Assembly (NCBI GenBank): GCA_963728495.1
Contig: CAVSKI010000003.1
Coordinates: forward strand, 310,001-374,000
Length of the DNA stretch: 64,000 nucleotides
Reading direction: 5' to 3'
Source of the DNA: JACVRW01 sp963728495
Lineage (GTDB): Bacteria; Actinomycetota; Thermoleophilia; Solirubrobacterales; Thermoleophilaceae
Position 1 is the first letter of the stretch, and each line of letters opens with the position of its first letter. Positions 43,853 through 52,841 of the stretch are shown piece by piece. Both the position numbers and the translations under genes were made by a program. Under the pieces are notes generated by a model. That model did not search any database. It was not told the DNA's origin and saw only the letters and a program-made list of their open reading frames with translations.

Positions 43853-45424
43853 ATGGCTGAAGTTGTCGTTGACCAACGTCGTCTTCTCAAGACGATGAGG
43901 TGGTACGACGGGGTCGTCATCGGCCTGGCAAACCCGGGGTTCCTGCTGGTCGGGCTCGCCTTCTCGATCGTGTACCTGGGCGGAACGTGGGCGCTCACGC
44001 TGTGGATCATCTCCGCGGTCATCGGCGCATTGCAGGCGTACATCTACTGCGAGCCCGCGGCGATGTTCCCCGACAAGCCGGGCGGGCTCTCGGTCTATGC
44101 CCGTGAAGGCTGGCGCAAGCATTTCTCGCTTGCTGGGCCGATCGCCGTGTTCGGCTACTGGTTCGCGTGGTCGAGCGTGCTCGCGGTGTACGGAAGCTTC
44201 ATCGGCCTGCTCCTGATCGGCGAGTTCGCCAGCGCGGACTCCGGCATCGCGACCTGGACTTGGGATCCGGTCGCGCTCTCCACGGTGACCGCGGCCAAGC
44301 TGATCGGCATCGGCGCGATCATCGTCTGCTTCGTCTTCAACGTCCGCGGCATGCGCCCGGCCGTCGGGCTCAGCTACGTCGTGGCGGCGATGATGGTCAT
44401 CCCAATCGTCGTCATCGCCGTGGGCGCGTTCCTCACCGGCGACGTCAGCAACCACGAGGTCGGGTCGAACTACGTCGCGGCCTCCGTCGAGTTCTTCGGA
44501 AACACGCCGGGTTGGTTCAACGAGTTCGCGCTCGTCATGGTCTGGCTGTACATCCTCGGCTGGTCCACCTACGGGCCCGAGGCCGCCGCGTCGTTCGCGC
44601 CGGAGTACAAGGACACGAAGAACGACACCCGCAAGGCGCTCGCGGTGACCGGCGGCATGAACGTCGTTCTCGCGTGTCTGCTCCCGGTCGCCGTGCTGGG
44701 GACGGTCGGCTACGACGTGATCGTCGGCGACCTCACCGGCGTGGTCTACCTCATCGACGTCATGCACACGATCGCCGGGGACGGGATCGGGACGGTGCTC
44801 ACGCTCTGCCTCTGCGGGGGTCTGCTCCTGTCGATGAACACGGCGACGATGGACGGCTCGCGAGCGCTGTACGCCCTGTCCGAGGAAGGAATGACGATCA
44901 AGCAGCTGGGCGTGCTGAACAAGCACCACGTACCCGCCCGCGCGATGACGCTCGACGCGATCATGAACATCGCGCTGATCCTGTTCTTCCCGGGCATCTT
45001 CTTCATCCTCGCCGCGGGCAACGCCGGCTACATGCTCTCCCACGTGCTCGCACTGACCGGCGTGCTGCTCCTTCGCCGCGACCGTCCGAATTGGCCACGT
45101 CCGTTCAAGCTCTCAAGATTCTGGATGGTGCTGGCGGGGGTCTTCGCAGGGCTCAACGTGCTGTTCATCCTCTTCGGAATCGCGTTCCTCAAGTACACGG
45201 GGTACGCCTTCGACCCGGCGGACACCGAGTTCACCGACCCGACCGCCTGGGTGCCGCGCATCATCATCGTCGGCGCCCTCGCGCTCGCGGCCGGGATCAT
45301 CGGCTATGTCGTGGCGCAGCACCAGCACGGCAAGCGGTTCAGCTTCCGCGACCCGAGCGACGAGCAGCCGTCGCAGGAGGCACTGGACACGACCGCGCCG
45401 GCGGCGCCCACCGCGCCGGCCTGA
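43853..45424 (+). CDS. APC-superfamily amino acid/amine permease
   Basis: A 523-residue integral membrane protein with about 12 helices. Typical APC features are MRWYDGVVIGLANPGFLLVG in the first helix, AREGWRKHFSLAGPIAVFGYWFA region near residue 80 and SMNTATMDGSRALYALSEEG in the middle. GGGAGG precedes ATG 43853, and a longer frame opening at 43799 is leader. The substrate may be an amine or amino acid of the neighbouring pathways, since the operator for the regulon is at its promoter. Confidence 0.87.
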   Translation: MAEVVVDQRRLLKTMRWYDGVVIGLANPGFLLVGLAFSIVYLGGTWALTLWIISAVIGALQAYIYCEPAAMFPDKPGGLSVYAREGWRKHFSLAGPIAVFGYWFAWSSVLAVYGSFIGLLLIGEFASADSGIATWTWDPVALSTVTAAKLIGIGAIIVCFVFNVRGMRPAVGLSYVVAAMMVIPIVVIAVGAFLTGDVSNHEVGSNYVAASVEFFGNTPGWFNEFALVMVWLYILGWSTYGPEAAASFAPEYKDTKNDTRKALAVTGGMNVVLACLLPVAVLGTVGYDVIVGDLTGVVYLIDVMHTIAGDGIGTVLTLCLCGGLLLSMNTATMDGSRALYALSEEGMTIKQLGVLNKHHVPARAMTLDAIMNIALILFFPGIFFILAAGNAGYMLSHVLALTGVLLLRRDRPNWPRPFKLSRFWMVLAGVFAGLNVLFILFGIAFLKYTGYAFDPADTEFTDPTAWVPRIIIVGALALAAGIIGYVVAQHQHGKRFSFRDPSDEQPSQEALDTTAPAAPTAPA

Positions 45425-45493
45425 GCACGAAACCCCTGATCGTGGGGACGAGCTGATGCTCGTCCCCACGATTCGCTCTACACTCGGCGCAGG

Positions 45494-45865
45494 ATGCCGG
45501 AGATCCCGATTGCGCTGAGCTGCGAGTGCGGCCGCACTCACCAGGTCGAGCTCGGCGACCAGGTGCAGTGCGCATGCGGCAAGTCCTACGACACGCGCAC
45601 GCTCGACCAGACGCGTCTCATGGGCGTCCGTCGCTCGCAGGCGAAGATGCGCCTCTACATCACCTTCGGGTTGGTCTTCATTGTCGGCATCTCGTTCGCG
45701 ACCTTCGCGCTCTGGGGCCTCAAGGGCGTGGCGATCGGGCTTCCCGCGAGCGCCTTCGCCTGGTTTCGGCTCATCGGTCCGATCGTGCGGCGACGCGTGT
45801 TCTACGGCGCCGGCGAGCTGCCGACCTGGCGGCTCAAGTCGACCAAGGTCGAGCCCGAGCCGTGA
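45494..45865 (+). CDS. Zinc-ribbon membrane protein of unknown function
   Basis: A 123-residue protein. An N-terminal zinc ribbon (CECGRTHQVELGDQVQCACG) is followed by two membrane helices (about residues 56-75 and 78-95) and a basic tail. I know no function for this small family. It overlaps the following gene by GTGA and so is co-translated with it. Confidence 0.65.
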   Translation: MPEIPIALSCECGRTHQVELGDQVQCACGKSYDTRTLDQTRLMGVRRSQAKMRLYITFGLVFIVGISFATFALWGLKGVAIGLPASAFAWFRLIGPIVRRRVFYGAGELPTWRLKSTKVEPEP

Positions 45866-46344
45866 GTGCCGGCGGCATCGTCGTCGCCGACCGAGAGACG
45901 GGAAGCCCCGCCGCCGCCTCGGTCGCCGGGCCGGTGATGCTGCTCACGTGCAACGTGCCCTTCGAGGCGGCGGCCGTGCGGGTGGCGGTCGACGCAGCCG
46001 GCGAGTCGGGCGCCGAGCTCTACATCTGCGACGCCATCCCGCTCGGGTCGTTCGCGTACATCGACCAGATGGCGCGCGTGTTCGCCGAGCACGCCAACCG
46101 TGGCGAGCTCGACGCCGTCGCGAGCGACGCGCGGGGCAGGGGGATACGCACGACGCAGATGGCGTTCCACAACCGCAAGCCGGTCGCGACGGCGCTGGAG
46201 GTCTGCCACGAGCAGCGAGTCGGTCTGCTCGTCTTCGGCGCCGACCGACGCAGGCTAGGCCGCTGGACGCACCGGCGGGCGGTCCGGCGGCTCCGGCGCG
46301 ACGCGCGATGCCTGCTGTGGGTGGCCGACGACAACCCGTGTTAG
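45862..46344 (+). CDS. Universal-stress-protein-like protein
   Basis: A 160-residue protein with a Rossmann-like pattern: VMLLTCNVPFEAAAVRVAVD in the first strand and helix, and GLLVFGADRRRLGRWTHRRA near the end, where UspA proteins have the ATP-binding G-x2-G loop. The loop here lacks the full glycine motif, so nucleotide binding is doubtful. The start GTG 45862 overlaps the previous stop. A convergent gap with nine C in a row (46376-46384) follows. Confidence 0.6.
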   Translation: MSAGGIVVADRETGSPAAASVAGPVMLLTCNVPFEAAAVRVAVDAAGESGAELYICDAIPLGSFAYIDQMARVFAEHANRGELDAVASDARGRGIRTTQMAFHNRKPVATALEVCHEQRVGLLVFGADRRRLGRWTHRRAVRRLRRDARCLLWVADDNPC

Positions 46345-46413
46345 CCCCAAGCTGCTTTCCTCCGTAGGCCGTTGACCCCCCCCCGCCTATGACGACGTGG
46401 GAAGCCGCTCCGC

Positions 46414-47673
46414 CTATGACCAGGGGTACGGGCTGTGCGAGACCGGATGGAGGTCGCCGGTCGCAAAGCGCTCGTAACGGAACGGATGCAGCAGCGAGGA
46501 GTGCTCGCCGGTAACTACGCGGGCCACCTCGCGGCCCACCGCGATCATCTTGTAGCCGTGGTTGGAGTCGGCGGCCACGAACACGTTCGGACGCATGTAG
46601 TCGAAGACCGGGAAGTTGTCCGCGGTGAAGGCGCCGACGCCGCCGGAACGAGTGGCGCGGTACTTGGGTCGGGCGCCCTCGAAGCGCTCCATGCAATGCG
46701 ACAGCGCGGCGCACCACATGTCCGGGAATCCGGGCTCGACCGTGCCCGTGGGATACGGATCAACCTTGAAGTCGTGTCCCTTCGGCAGCGGCTCGGCGCC
46801 GCCCTGCACCGAGTGCTTGTCCTGCTTGAAGTAGATGCCCCACTGATCGTCGGTCACGAGACGCCCCGAGTCGTCGTGCAGCGGGGCGTGGCTGTCCACG
46901 TGCAGCACCGGCGGAAGCGACCCGTCGGCGGTTGTGAACATCGACGGATCCACGTCGATCTCGCCCTCCTGGAGGTACCAGTAGGTCCACATCTCGCGCT
47001 CGGTGCCGGCCACCTCGAGGCGGCGCGGCAAGTCGAGCATCTCCCACAGGCCGGCGACCCACGGACCGACGGCCACCACCACCTGCTCCACGTCGATCGG
47101 CTCGGCGTTCGTGTGCACGCGGGTGACCGCTCCCGAGCCGTCGAGCTCGAAGCCAGTCACCTCCACGCCCTCCTCGATCTGCGCGCCGGCCGCCCGGGCC
47201 TTGCCGGCCAGGCCGTGCATCGAGTCCTTGTTGAAGGCAAAGCCGCCCGAGCGTTCGTGCAGGCACACGCTCAGACCCGGGGCTCGCCAGTCGGGAAAGA
47301 GCGAGCGCATGTGCGCCGCCACGTCGGCCTCGCCCAGGACCAGCTCGGAGTCGTAGCCGATCCGCTGCTGGCGCTCGTGCACAGCCGTGAGGTCGGCTTC
47401 CTGGTCGCCATCGCCGAGCGCGATGTAGCCCGAGCCGTGGTAGGCGAAGGTTTGCGGGTCGGACTCCCAGATCTCCACGCAGGCCGCCATCAGATCCTGC
47501 ATCGCGGGCTGGAAGTAGTTGTTGCGGACGACTCCGCACGCGATCCCCGAGGCGCCCGCGGCCACGCCCGTCTTTTCGACCAGCAGCACCTCCTCGCCGG
47601 CCTCAGCGAGGTGCCAGGCGGTCGAGAGCCCGTGGACTCCGGCGCCGATCACGAGGTGCTTGGCGGTGCGCAT
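46414..47673 (-). CDS. FAD-dependent oxidase (SoxB/DAO-like) of the second glutamate-synthase-like operon
   Basis: A 419-residue DAO-family flavoprotein. FAD loop VIGAGVHGLSTAWHLAEAGE at residues 8-27, then GVAAGASGIACGVVRNNY. The C-terminus has RSGGVGAFTADNFPVFDYM and DSNHGYKMIAVG, typical of sarcosine/dimethylglycine oxidase-like proteins. It is the last gene of the operon 52748-46414, seven bases after the unknown 142-residue gene. It may oxidise the N-alkylated amino acid made by the upstream GlxBCD proteins, taking the role that a four-subunit enzyme has in the other module. This is inferred from the order of genes. Confidence 0.8.
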   Translation of the reverse strand: MRTAKHLVIGAGVHGLSTAWHLAEAGEEVLLVEKTGVAAGASGIACGVVRNNYFQPAMQDLMAACVEIWESDPQTFAYHGSGYIALGDGDQEADLTAVHERQQRIGYDSELVLGEADVAAHMRSLFPDWRAPGLSVCLHERSGGFAFNKDSMHGLAGKARAAGAQIEEGVEVTGFELDGSGAVTRVHTNAEPIDVEQVVVAVGPWVAGLWEMLDLPRRLEVAGTEREMWTYWYLQEGEIDVDPSMFTTADGSLPPVLHVDSHAPLHDDSGRLVTDDQWGIYFKQDKHSVQGGAEPLPKGHDFKVDPYPTGTVEPGFPDMWCAALSHCMERFEGARPKYRATRSGGVGAFTADNFPVFDYMRPNVFVAADSNHGYKMIAVGREVARVVTGEHSSLLHPFRYERFATGDLHPVSHSPYPWS

Positions 47674-47680
47674 CGGGTCG

Positions 47681-48109
47681 CTAGTGAAGCGGCGGTTCCC
47701 AGCCCTCGAGCACGGGCGCCTTCCAGTCCGCGCCTACGGTCCTCGAGTCCTCGACCCAGGGTCCGAGCTCGGGCTGGGGGAACTTGCAGTGCTTCTCCTT
47801 GAGGCGGATGCCATAGGAGTTGCCCGACTGCAGGTGGGCGATCAGCACCTTGCGCGCGATCTCGTTCTCGCGTCCCTCGGGAATGGGGAAGTAGATCTTG
47901 ATAAACGAGTTCGAGTAACGGTCGAACACCGCCGGCGAGCCCTCTTCGGTCAGCAGCTCGATGTCCTCGAGCCAATTGATGTCCTGACCCGGCGTGGCCG
48001 CCTCGAGGTCGATGTCCTCGACCAGCGAGATGTCCTCCTGGTAGGGGAAGCGCTCTCCCGAGAGGAACTCGGCGTCGATCGACTGGATCTTCTGCGGTTC
48101 TGCGCTCAT
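47681..48109 (-). CDS. Unrecognised 142-residue protein of the glxBCD-2 operon
   Basis: I do not recognise this protein. Residues 1-60 are strongly acidic (FPYQEDISLVEDIDLEAATP and similar), while residues 65-142 look like a compact alpha/beta domain with IKIYFPIPEGRENEIARKVL and HCKFPQPELGPW. There are no membrane segments and just one Cys. Its ATG overlaps the glxD stop by ATGA, and the FAD oxidase follows after seven bases, so a subunit or adaptor role in this pathway is likely. The other, mgs-like module in the window has no counterpart. Confidence 0.75.
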   Translation of the reverse strand: MSAEPQKIQSIDAEFLSGERFPYQEDISLVEDIDLEAATPGQDINWLEDIELLTEEGSPAVFDRYSNSFIKIYFPIPEGRENEIARKVLIAHLQSGNSYGIRLKEKHCKFPQPELGPWVEDSRTVGADWKAPVLEGWEPPLH

Positions 48110-49542
48110 CGCTTGACCGCCGGGGCCTCGCGATCGGGCAGCTCGTCGACGGGGTTCTCCAGGTAGCGGTCGAGCATCGTCTTGATCTCCTCGAGCGCGC
48201 GCGACTCGGAGACGCCGGGTATGTAGTCCGTGCCGGCCAGCGGCACCCGCGCCATGGCGGCGGCCTCGGTGGTCAGCGCCGCGAGGTCCTCGGGCTCCAG
48301 CGAGTGGATGTTGGTCTTCCCGCAGGCCCGCGCGAGCATCTGCACCTCGAGCGTGAGCGTATGGAGGAAGTTGTAGACCCGGTTGGCGCCCTCCTCGACG
48401 TTGAGGCGCTTGCGCAGCTCGGGATCCTGGGTGGTGATGCCCACCGGGCAACGCCCGGTGTGGCAGTGGTAGCACTCCCCCGCCGGCACGCCCATGGTGC
48501 CCATGTAGTCGGTAACGCCGGGGATCTCCTTGTTGCAGTTGAGCGCCATCAGCGAGGAGTGTCCGATCGCCACCGCCTTCGCCCCGAGCGCGATGCACTT
48601 GGCGACGTCTCCCCCATTGCGAATCCCGCCGGCCACCACGAGGTCGATCTCGTCGGCCAGGCCCACGTCCTCCAGGGCACGGCGCGCCTCGGGGATCGCG
48701 GCCATCAGCGGGATGCCCGTCTCCTCGGAGGCGGTATGCGGCCCCGCGCCGGTGCCGCCCTCGGCGCCGTCGAGATAGATGATGTCCGGCCCGCACTTGG
48801 CCGCCATGCGCACGTCGTCGTACACGCGTGCGGCGCCCAGCTTGAGCTGAATGGGGATCTCGTAGTTGGTGGCCTCGCGCGTTTCCTGGACCTTTAACGA
48901 CAAATCATCCGGGCCCAGCCAGTCGGGGTGACGAGCGGGCGAGCGCTGGTCGATGCCCGCGGGCAGGGAGCGCATCTCGGCCACCTGCTCGGTCACCTTC
49001 TGACCCATCAGATGGCCGCCCAGCCCGACCTTGCAGCCCTGCCCGATGAAGAACTCGACGGCGTCGGCCAGCATCAGGTGGTGCGGGTTGAAGCCGTACC
49101 GGCTCTGAATGATCTGGTAGTACCACTTGGTCGACAGGTCGCGCTCGGGCGGGATCATTCCGCCCTCTCCCGAACAGGTTGCCGTTCCCGCCATCGACGC
49201 GCCCTTGGCCAGCGCCATCTTGGCCTCGATCGACAGCGCGCCGAAGCTCATGCCCGTGATGTAGACGGGGATGTCCAGCTCGATCGGCTTCTTGGCGAAG
49301 CGCGCGCCCAGGATCGTCTTGGTCACGCACTTCTCGCGGTAGCCCTCGATCACGAAGCGGGTGAGCGTGCCGGGCAGGAAGATCAGCTCGTCCCAGTGCG
49401 GGATCTTCTTGAACATCGAGAAGCCGCGCATGCGGTAACGACCGAGCTCCGACTTCATGTGGATGTCGTTGATCACGTCGGGCGTGAAGATCTTCGAGCG
49501 CCCGAGGACCGCCTTCTGGGACGGTGCGTTCTCGTCGGCCAT
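48106..49542 (-). CDS. Glutamate synthase-like FMN domain protein, GlxD type 2 (with Fe-S motif)
   Basis: A 478-residue protein corresponding to the FMN/2-oxoglutarate domain of glutamate synthase. Seen are YITGMSFGALSIEAKMALAK, SGEGGM, YLDGAEGGTGAGP and VAGGIRNGGDVAKCIALGA. Unlike its paralogue at 60697, it keeps the Fe-S cysteines CYHCHTGRCPVGITTQD. ARACGKTNIHSLEPEDLAAL closes the domain. It would reduce an imine formed from 2-oxoglutarate and an amine. The start is directly adjacent to the glxC stop. The electron donor is not obvious, as there is no GltD in the window. Confidence 0.87.
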   Translation of the reverse strand: MADENAPSQKAVLGRSKIFTPDVINDIHMKSELGRYRMRGFSMFKKIPHWDELIFLPGTLTRFVIEGYREKCVTKTILGARFAKKPIELDIPVYITGMSFGALSIEAKMALAKGASMAGTATCSGEGGMIPPERDLSTKWYYQIIQSRYGFNPHHLMLADAVEFFIGQGCKVGLGGHLMGQKVTEQVAEMRSLPAGIDQRSPARHPDWLGPDDLSLKVQETREATNYEIPIQLKLGAARVYDDVRMAAKCGPDIIYLDGAEGGTGAGPHTASEETGIPLMAAIPEARRALEDVGLADEIDLVVAGGIRNGGDVAKCIALGAKAVAIGHSSLMALNCNKEIPGVTDYMGTMGVPAGECYHCHTGRCPVGITTQDPELRKRLNVEEGANRVYNFLHTLTLEVQMLARACGKTNIHSLEPEDLAALTTEAAAMARVPLAGTDYIPGVSESRALEEIKTMLDRYLENPVDELPDREAPAVKR

Positions 49543-50343
49543 CTAAAGCACCAGCTTTCGCTCGCTCGGCTCGAGGCTGTCGTAGTTGTAGAGCTTCTTG
49601 CCGCACACGAACTTCGTGAACTGCGGCGGTGAACCGAGGCCGTAGATGCGGAACTTGCGCTCGATGAGCTCGGTGTCGGCGTCGCTCCACTCGCCCTCGA
49701 CGCAGTCGATCCCGAGCGCGGCCACCTTGCCGGCCACATAGAGCGTGCCGTCGTACATCGAGTCGCCCAGGCCGGGCCCCACGTCACCGCAGATGATCTG
49801 CCGTCCGCGCTGCATCATGAAGCCGGTCATCGAGCCGGCGGTGCCCATCACGATGATGGTGCCGCCCTTCTGATCGATCCCCGTCCGCGCGCCTACCTGG
49901 CCCTTGACCACGAGGTCGCCGCCGCGCAGCGCCGCGCCGGCCAGCGAGCCGGCGTTCGACTCGATCACGACGCTTCCCGACATCATGTTCTCGGCCACCG
50001 ACCAGCCCACGCGGCCGTTGATCTGGAACTCGGCCCCGTCTCCGAGCCCGCAGCCGAAGTAGCCCAGGCTGCCCTCGAAGGTGACCCGGCAGCGGGTGAG
50101 CAACCCGACGCCGAGCGAGTGGCGTGCGCTCGGATTGAGCACCGTCACGTCCTTCACACCCTGCTCGTAGAGCAGCCACTTGAGCTCGGCGTTGATCTTG
50201 CGCGTGGAGAGTTCCTTGGCGTCGAACTGGGCGCTCTCGCCGTCGATCTCGGAGATCTTCGGCGTGGTGCCGTCGAGCTCGACCAGACCGCGCGCATCGA
50301 GGGTCGTCGTGATCTCGCCGTTACCCGGAGCTACCGGTTCCAC
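49543..50343 (-). CDS. Glutamate synthase GXGXG-domain protein, GlxC type 2
   Basis: A 266-residue beta-helix protein matching the C-terminal GXGXG domain of glutamate synthase, with repeated blocks such as GWSVAENMMSGSVVIESNAG, GGDLVVKGQVGARTG and GLGDSMYDGTLYVAG. It structures the complex and has no active site of its own. The start is GTG 50343, overlapping glxB by 13 bp. The last 45 residues are an extension not seen in the copy at 62061. Confidence 0.87.
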   Translation of the reverse strand: MEPVAPGNGEITTTLDARGLVELDGTTPKISEIDGESAQFDAKELSTRKINAELKWLLYEQGVKDVTVLNPSARHSLGVGLLTRCRVTFEGSLGYFGCGLGDGAEFQINGRVGWSVAENMMSGSVVIESNAGSLAGAALRGGDLVVKGQVGARTGIDQKGGTIIVMGTAGSMTGFMMQRGRQIICGDVGPGLGDSMYDGTLYVAGKVAALGIDCVEGEWSDADTELIERKFRIYGLGSPPQFTKFVCGKKLYNYDSLEPSERKLVL

Positions 50344-51272
50344 ACCATCACCGCCCCCTCGTAGGGGTCATACGTCTCGATCTCGCGGTCGACCACCTTG
50401 CGGATGGCGATCTCCTCCGAGGCGAGCGCCACGATGTCGTCCGATTCGTAGAGCACGAGAGGCTTGGCGCCGAGCTCGTCCTTGGCCACGCCGAGTGCGT
50501 CCTCGGTTACGCAGATGTAGGTGAACACGCCGTCGAGCTCGCTCAGGCTGCGCCGCATCGAGTCCTCGAGCGAGTCGCCCTGGGCCATGCGCTCGGCCAG
50601 GTAGACGGCGATGATCTCCGAGTCGCATTCGGACTGGAAGCGATGCCCGGCGCGCTCCAGGCGGCGCTTCCACATGTGATAGTTGGTCAGCTGGCCGTTG
50701 TGCACGACCGCCACGTCGGGGAACGGGTAGGCCCAGTAGGGGTGAGCGTTGGCGATGTCCACGTCGGACTCGGTGGCCATGCGTGCGTGCCCGATGGCGT
50801 GAGTGCCCAGGAAGCCGTCGAGCTCGTAGTCGGAGGCCACGGTCTCCGCATCGCCGAGGTCCTTGATGATCTCCAGCGAGCGGCCCAGCGAGAGGACCTC
50901 CGTGCCCCGTATGTCCTCGACGTAGTCGGCCAGGCGCTTGAGGTCGCCGTCAAAGCCGAACAGCACGGTCATCGCGTGGTCGTTCGTGCCTTCGATGGAG
51001 CTGACGGTGGCTCCCGCCTGCCCCAGCCGCGACTCGATCTCGGCGCGCTGGCGACGCAGCCGGCCGGCCAGCTCGAAGTCCTCGCCGCCGTGCCCGTTGG
51101 CCTCGGCCAGCTTCACGTGCATCACGTAGCCGTCCGCCTCGGGGCGGTATAGGGCGTAGCCCGTGGAGTCGGGCCCGCGATGCTTCATGGCCTGCAGCAT
51201 CGCGGTCATGTCGCGGCCCACGTGGCGCTCGCCGCCTCCGTCGCGGTAGATGATCCCGGCGATTCCGCACAT
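50331..51272 (-). CDS. Class II glutamine amidotransferase-like protein, GlxB type 2
   Basis: A 313-residue Ntn-type amidotransferase. Cys2 in MCGIAGI is the nucleophile after Met removal, HRGPDSTGYALYR and HARMATESDVDIANAHPYW and VVHNGQLTNY form the pocket. It would release an amine from a gamma-glutamyl amide and channel it to GlxD. It follows the glutamine synthetase-like gene after three bases. An insertion between residues 95 and 155 sets it apart from the copy at 62756. Confidence 0.87.
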   Translation of the reverse strand: MCGIAGIIYRDGGGERHVGRDMTAMLQAMKHRGPDSTGYALYRPEADGYVMHVKLAEANGHGGEDFELAGRLRRQRAEIESRLGQAGATVSSIEGTNDHAMTVLFGFDGDLKRLADYVEDIRGTEVLSLGRSLEIIKDLGDAETVASDYELDGFLGTHAIGHARMATESDVDIANAHPYWAYPFPDVAVVHNGQLTNYHMWKRRLERAGHRFQSECDSEIIAVYLAERMAQGDSLEDSMRRSLSELDGVFTYICVTEDALGVAKDELGAKPLVLYESDDIVALASEEIAIRKVVDREIETYDPYEGAVMVWNR

Positions 51273-51275
51273 GGC

Positions 51276-52748
51276 CTAGGGGAGCACCTCCAGGTACTCG
51301 TCGCGCTCCCAGTCGGTCACGGCCGCCAGGTAGCGCTCCCACTCATCGTTCTTGTAGTGGCGAAAGACGTCGTATAGGCGGCCGGGCATCGCGCTGCGCA
51401 CGACCTCGTCGGCCTCGAGCGCCACCAGGGCGGCGCCGAGGCTGTCAGGCACGCGCTCGATCTCGGTGCCCGCCTGGAGCAGGTCGTAGGTGTTGCCGCT
51501 CTGGGGATCGCCGGGATCGCTCTCGTTGCGGATGCCGTCGAGGCCGGCCACCAGCAGCGAGGCCACCGTGAGGTAGGGGTTGCAGGAGGAGTCGACGCCG
51601 CGGTACTCGAAGCGCCCGCCGGAGGCCACGCGCACGGTGCAGGTGCGGTTCTGCCAGCCCCAGTTCTTGTACACCGGCGCCCAGAAGCCGGCGTCCCACA
51701 TGCGGCAGTAGGAGTTGACGGTCGGGTTGCCCACGCACATGAGCGCGCCGAAGTGGTCGAGCATCCCGCCCAGGAAATGGCGGGCGGTGTCCGAGAGCTC
51801 GGCCGGGCCGTCGGTGTCGTGGAAGACGTTGTTGCCGTCCTCGTCCATGAGGGTGAAGTGGTGGTGGTGGCCGTTGGCCGACACGCCGGTGAACGGCTTG
51901 GGCATGAAGGTGGGCAGCAGGCCGTGCTTGCGCCCCACCGCGGCGCAGATCTGGCGGTAGGTGGTGATGTTGTCGGCCGTCTTCACCGGGCGGTCGAAGC
52001 GGAAGTTCAGCTCGAGCTGGCCCGGGGCGTCCTCGTGGTCGCCGTAGCTCATGTCGAGGCCGAGCTTCTGCCCGTAGTCGATCACGTCGAGCAGCACCGG
52101 ACGGAGCTCCTCGAACTGGTGGATGTGGTAGCAGTAGGGCTTGGTCACACCCTCGGGAAGGGCGCCGTCCTCCGGGCGCTTGAGCCACATCATCTCGGGC
52201 TCGATGCCGATCAGGAAGCTGTAGCCGAGCTCCTTCTCGAACTCCGCCACCACGCGCTTGAGGTTCTGCCGCGGGTCGGCGTCGAGCAGCTCACCCGTTT
52301 CGGTGTCGTAGCAGTCGCAGTACACGCGCGCTACCCGCGAATCCCAGGGCAGGACGGCGAAGGTGTCGAGGTCGGCCACCGCCGCCAGCTCGGACTCCTC
52401 GGGGCCGAAGCCGATGTAATCGCCGGCGCGGTCGGTGAACAGGTTCGCCGTCGCGCCGTAGACGAGCTGGTAACCCTTCTCGGCGACCTGCGGGAAGAAG
52501 TCCGCGACCACCCCCTTGCCCATCACGCGGCCGGTGATCGAGACCTGCTGGAAGAAGACGTACTTGATGCCGTCGGCCTGGATGCGGCGGGTGATCTCCT
52601 CGATGCGCTCGCGCCGGCCGGGCTGGCTGCGCGCCTCTTCGAGCGTCGCGGGCGGAACCTCGGAGCGCGGGCTCTGCAGAACCGTGTCGACCGTGCCACC
52701 GAATCCGTTGGACGCCACAGCCTGAGCCGTCACGCTGCCATCACTCAT
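51276..52748 (-). CDS. Glutamine synthetase-like gamma-glutamyl amide ligase
   Basis: A 490-residue member of the glutamine synthetase family. Metal and substrate motifs are IGIEPEMM, GQLELNF, NGHHHHFTL (the ATP/glutamate loop), NRTCTVRV and RFEYRGVDSSCNPYL. The first about 45 residues are an extra Ser/Pro-rich segment. Related enzymes make gamma-glutamylmethylamide, gamma-glutamylputrescine or gamma-glutamylethanolamide in place of glutamine. The following glxBCD genes suggest that the product is not glutamine but an amine amide. It is the first gene of the operon and has a GntR-type operator in its promoter. Confidence 0.88.
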   Translation of the reverse strand: MSDGSVTAQAVASNGFGGTVDTVLQSPRSEVPPATLEEARSQPGRRERIEEITRRIQADGIKYVFFQQVSITGRVMGKGVVADFFPQVAEKGYQLVYGATANLFTDRAGDYIGFGPEESELAAVADLDTFAVLPWDSRVARVYCDCYDTETGELLDADPRQNLKRVVAEFEKELGYSFLIGIEPEMMWLKRPEDGALPEGVTKPYCYHIHQFEELRPVLLDVIDYGQKLGLDMSYGDHEDAPGQLELNFRFDRPVKTADNITTYRQICAAVGRKHGLLPTFMPKPFTGVSANGHHHHFTLMDEDGNNVFHDTDGPAELSDTARHFLGGMLDHFGALMCVGNPTVNSYCRMWDAGFWAPVYKNWGWQNRTCTVRVASGGRFEYRGVDSSCNPYLTVASLLVAGLDGIRNESDPGDPQSGNTYDLLQAGTEIERVPDSLGAALVALEADEVVRSAMPGRLYDVFRHYKNDEWERYLAAVTDWERDEYLEVLP

Positions 52749-52803
52749 TCGCTGTCCTCCGAATGTCGCTGGGGGCCTCCGGGGCGGGCCGCCCGGGGCG
52801 GCG

Positions 52804-52832
52804 ACTATAGCACCGCTTTGAGCAAATTTGTA
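52804..52832 (-). promoter_or_regulatory. Promoter of the second operon with GntR-type operator site 3
   Basis: On the minus strand TATAGT (52809-52804) is a good -10 box. 17 bp upstream is TACAAA (52832-52827), which is part of the palindrome ACAAATTTGC (52831-52822; one mismatch). The operator therefore covers the -35 region. The start codon is 55 bp downstream. The site lies just after the gntR stop at 52842. Confidence 0.55.
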
Positions 52833-52841
52833 TATAGACAG

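Noticed and set aside
46376..46384. Run of nine C between convergent genes as a phase-variation tract
   Set aside because: It lies outside both reading frames and has no promoter next to it, so slippage would not switch a gene visibly.
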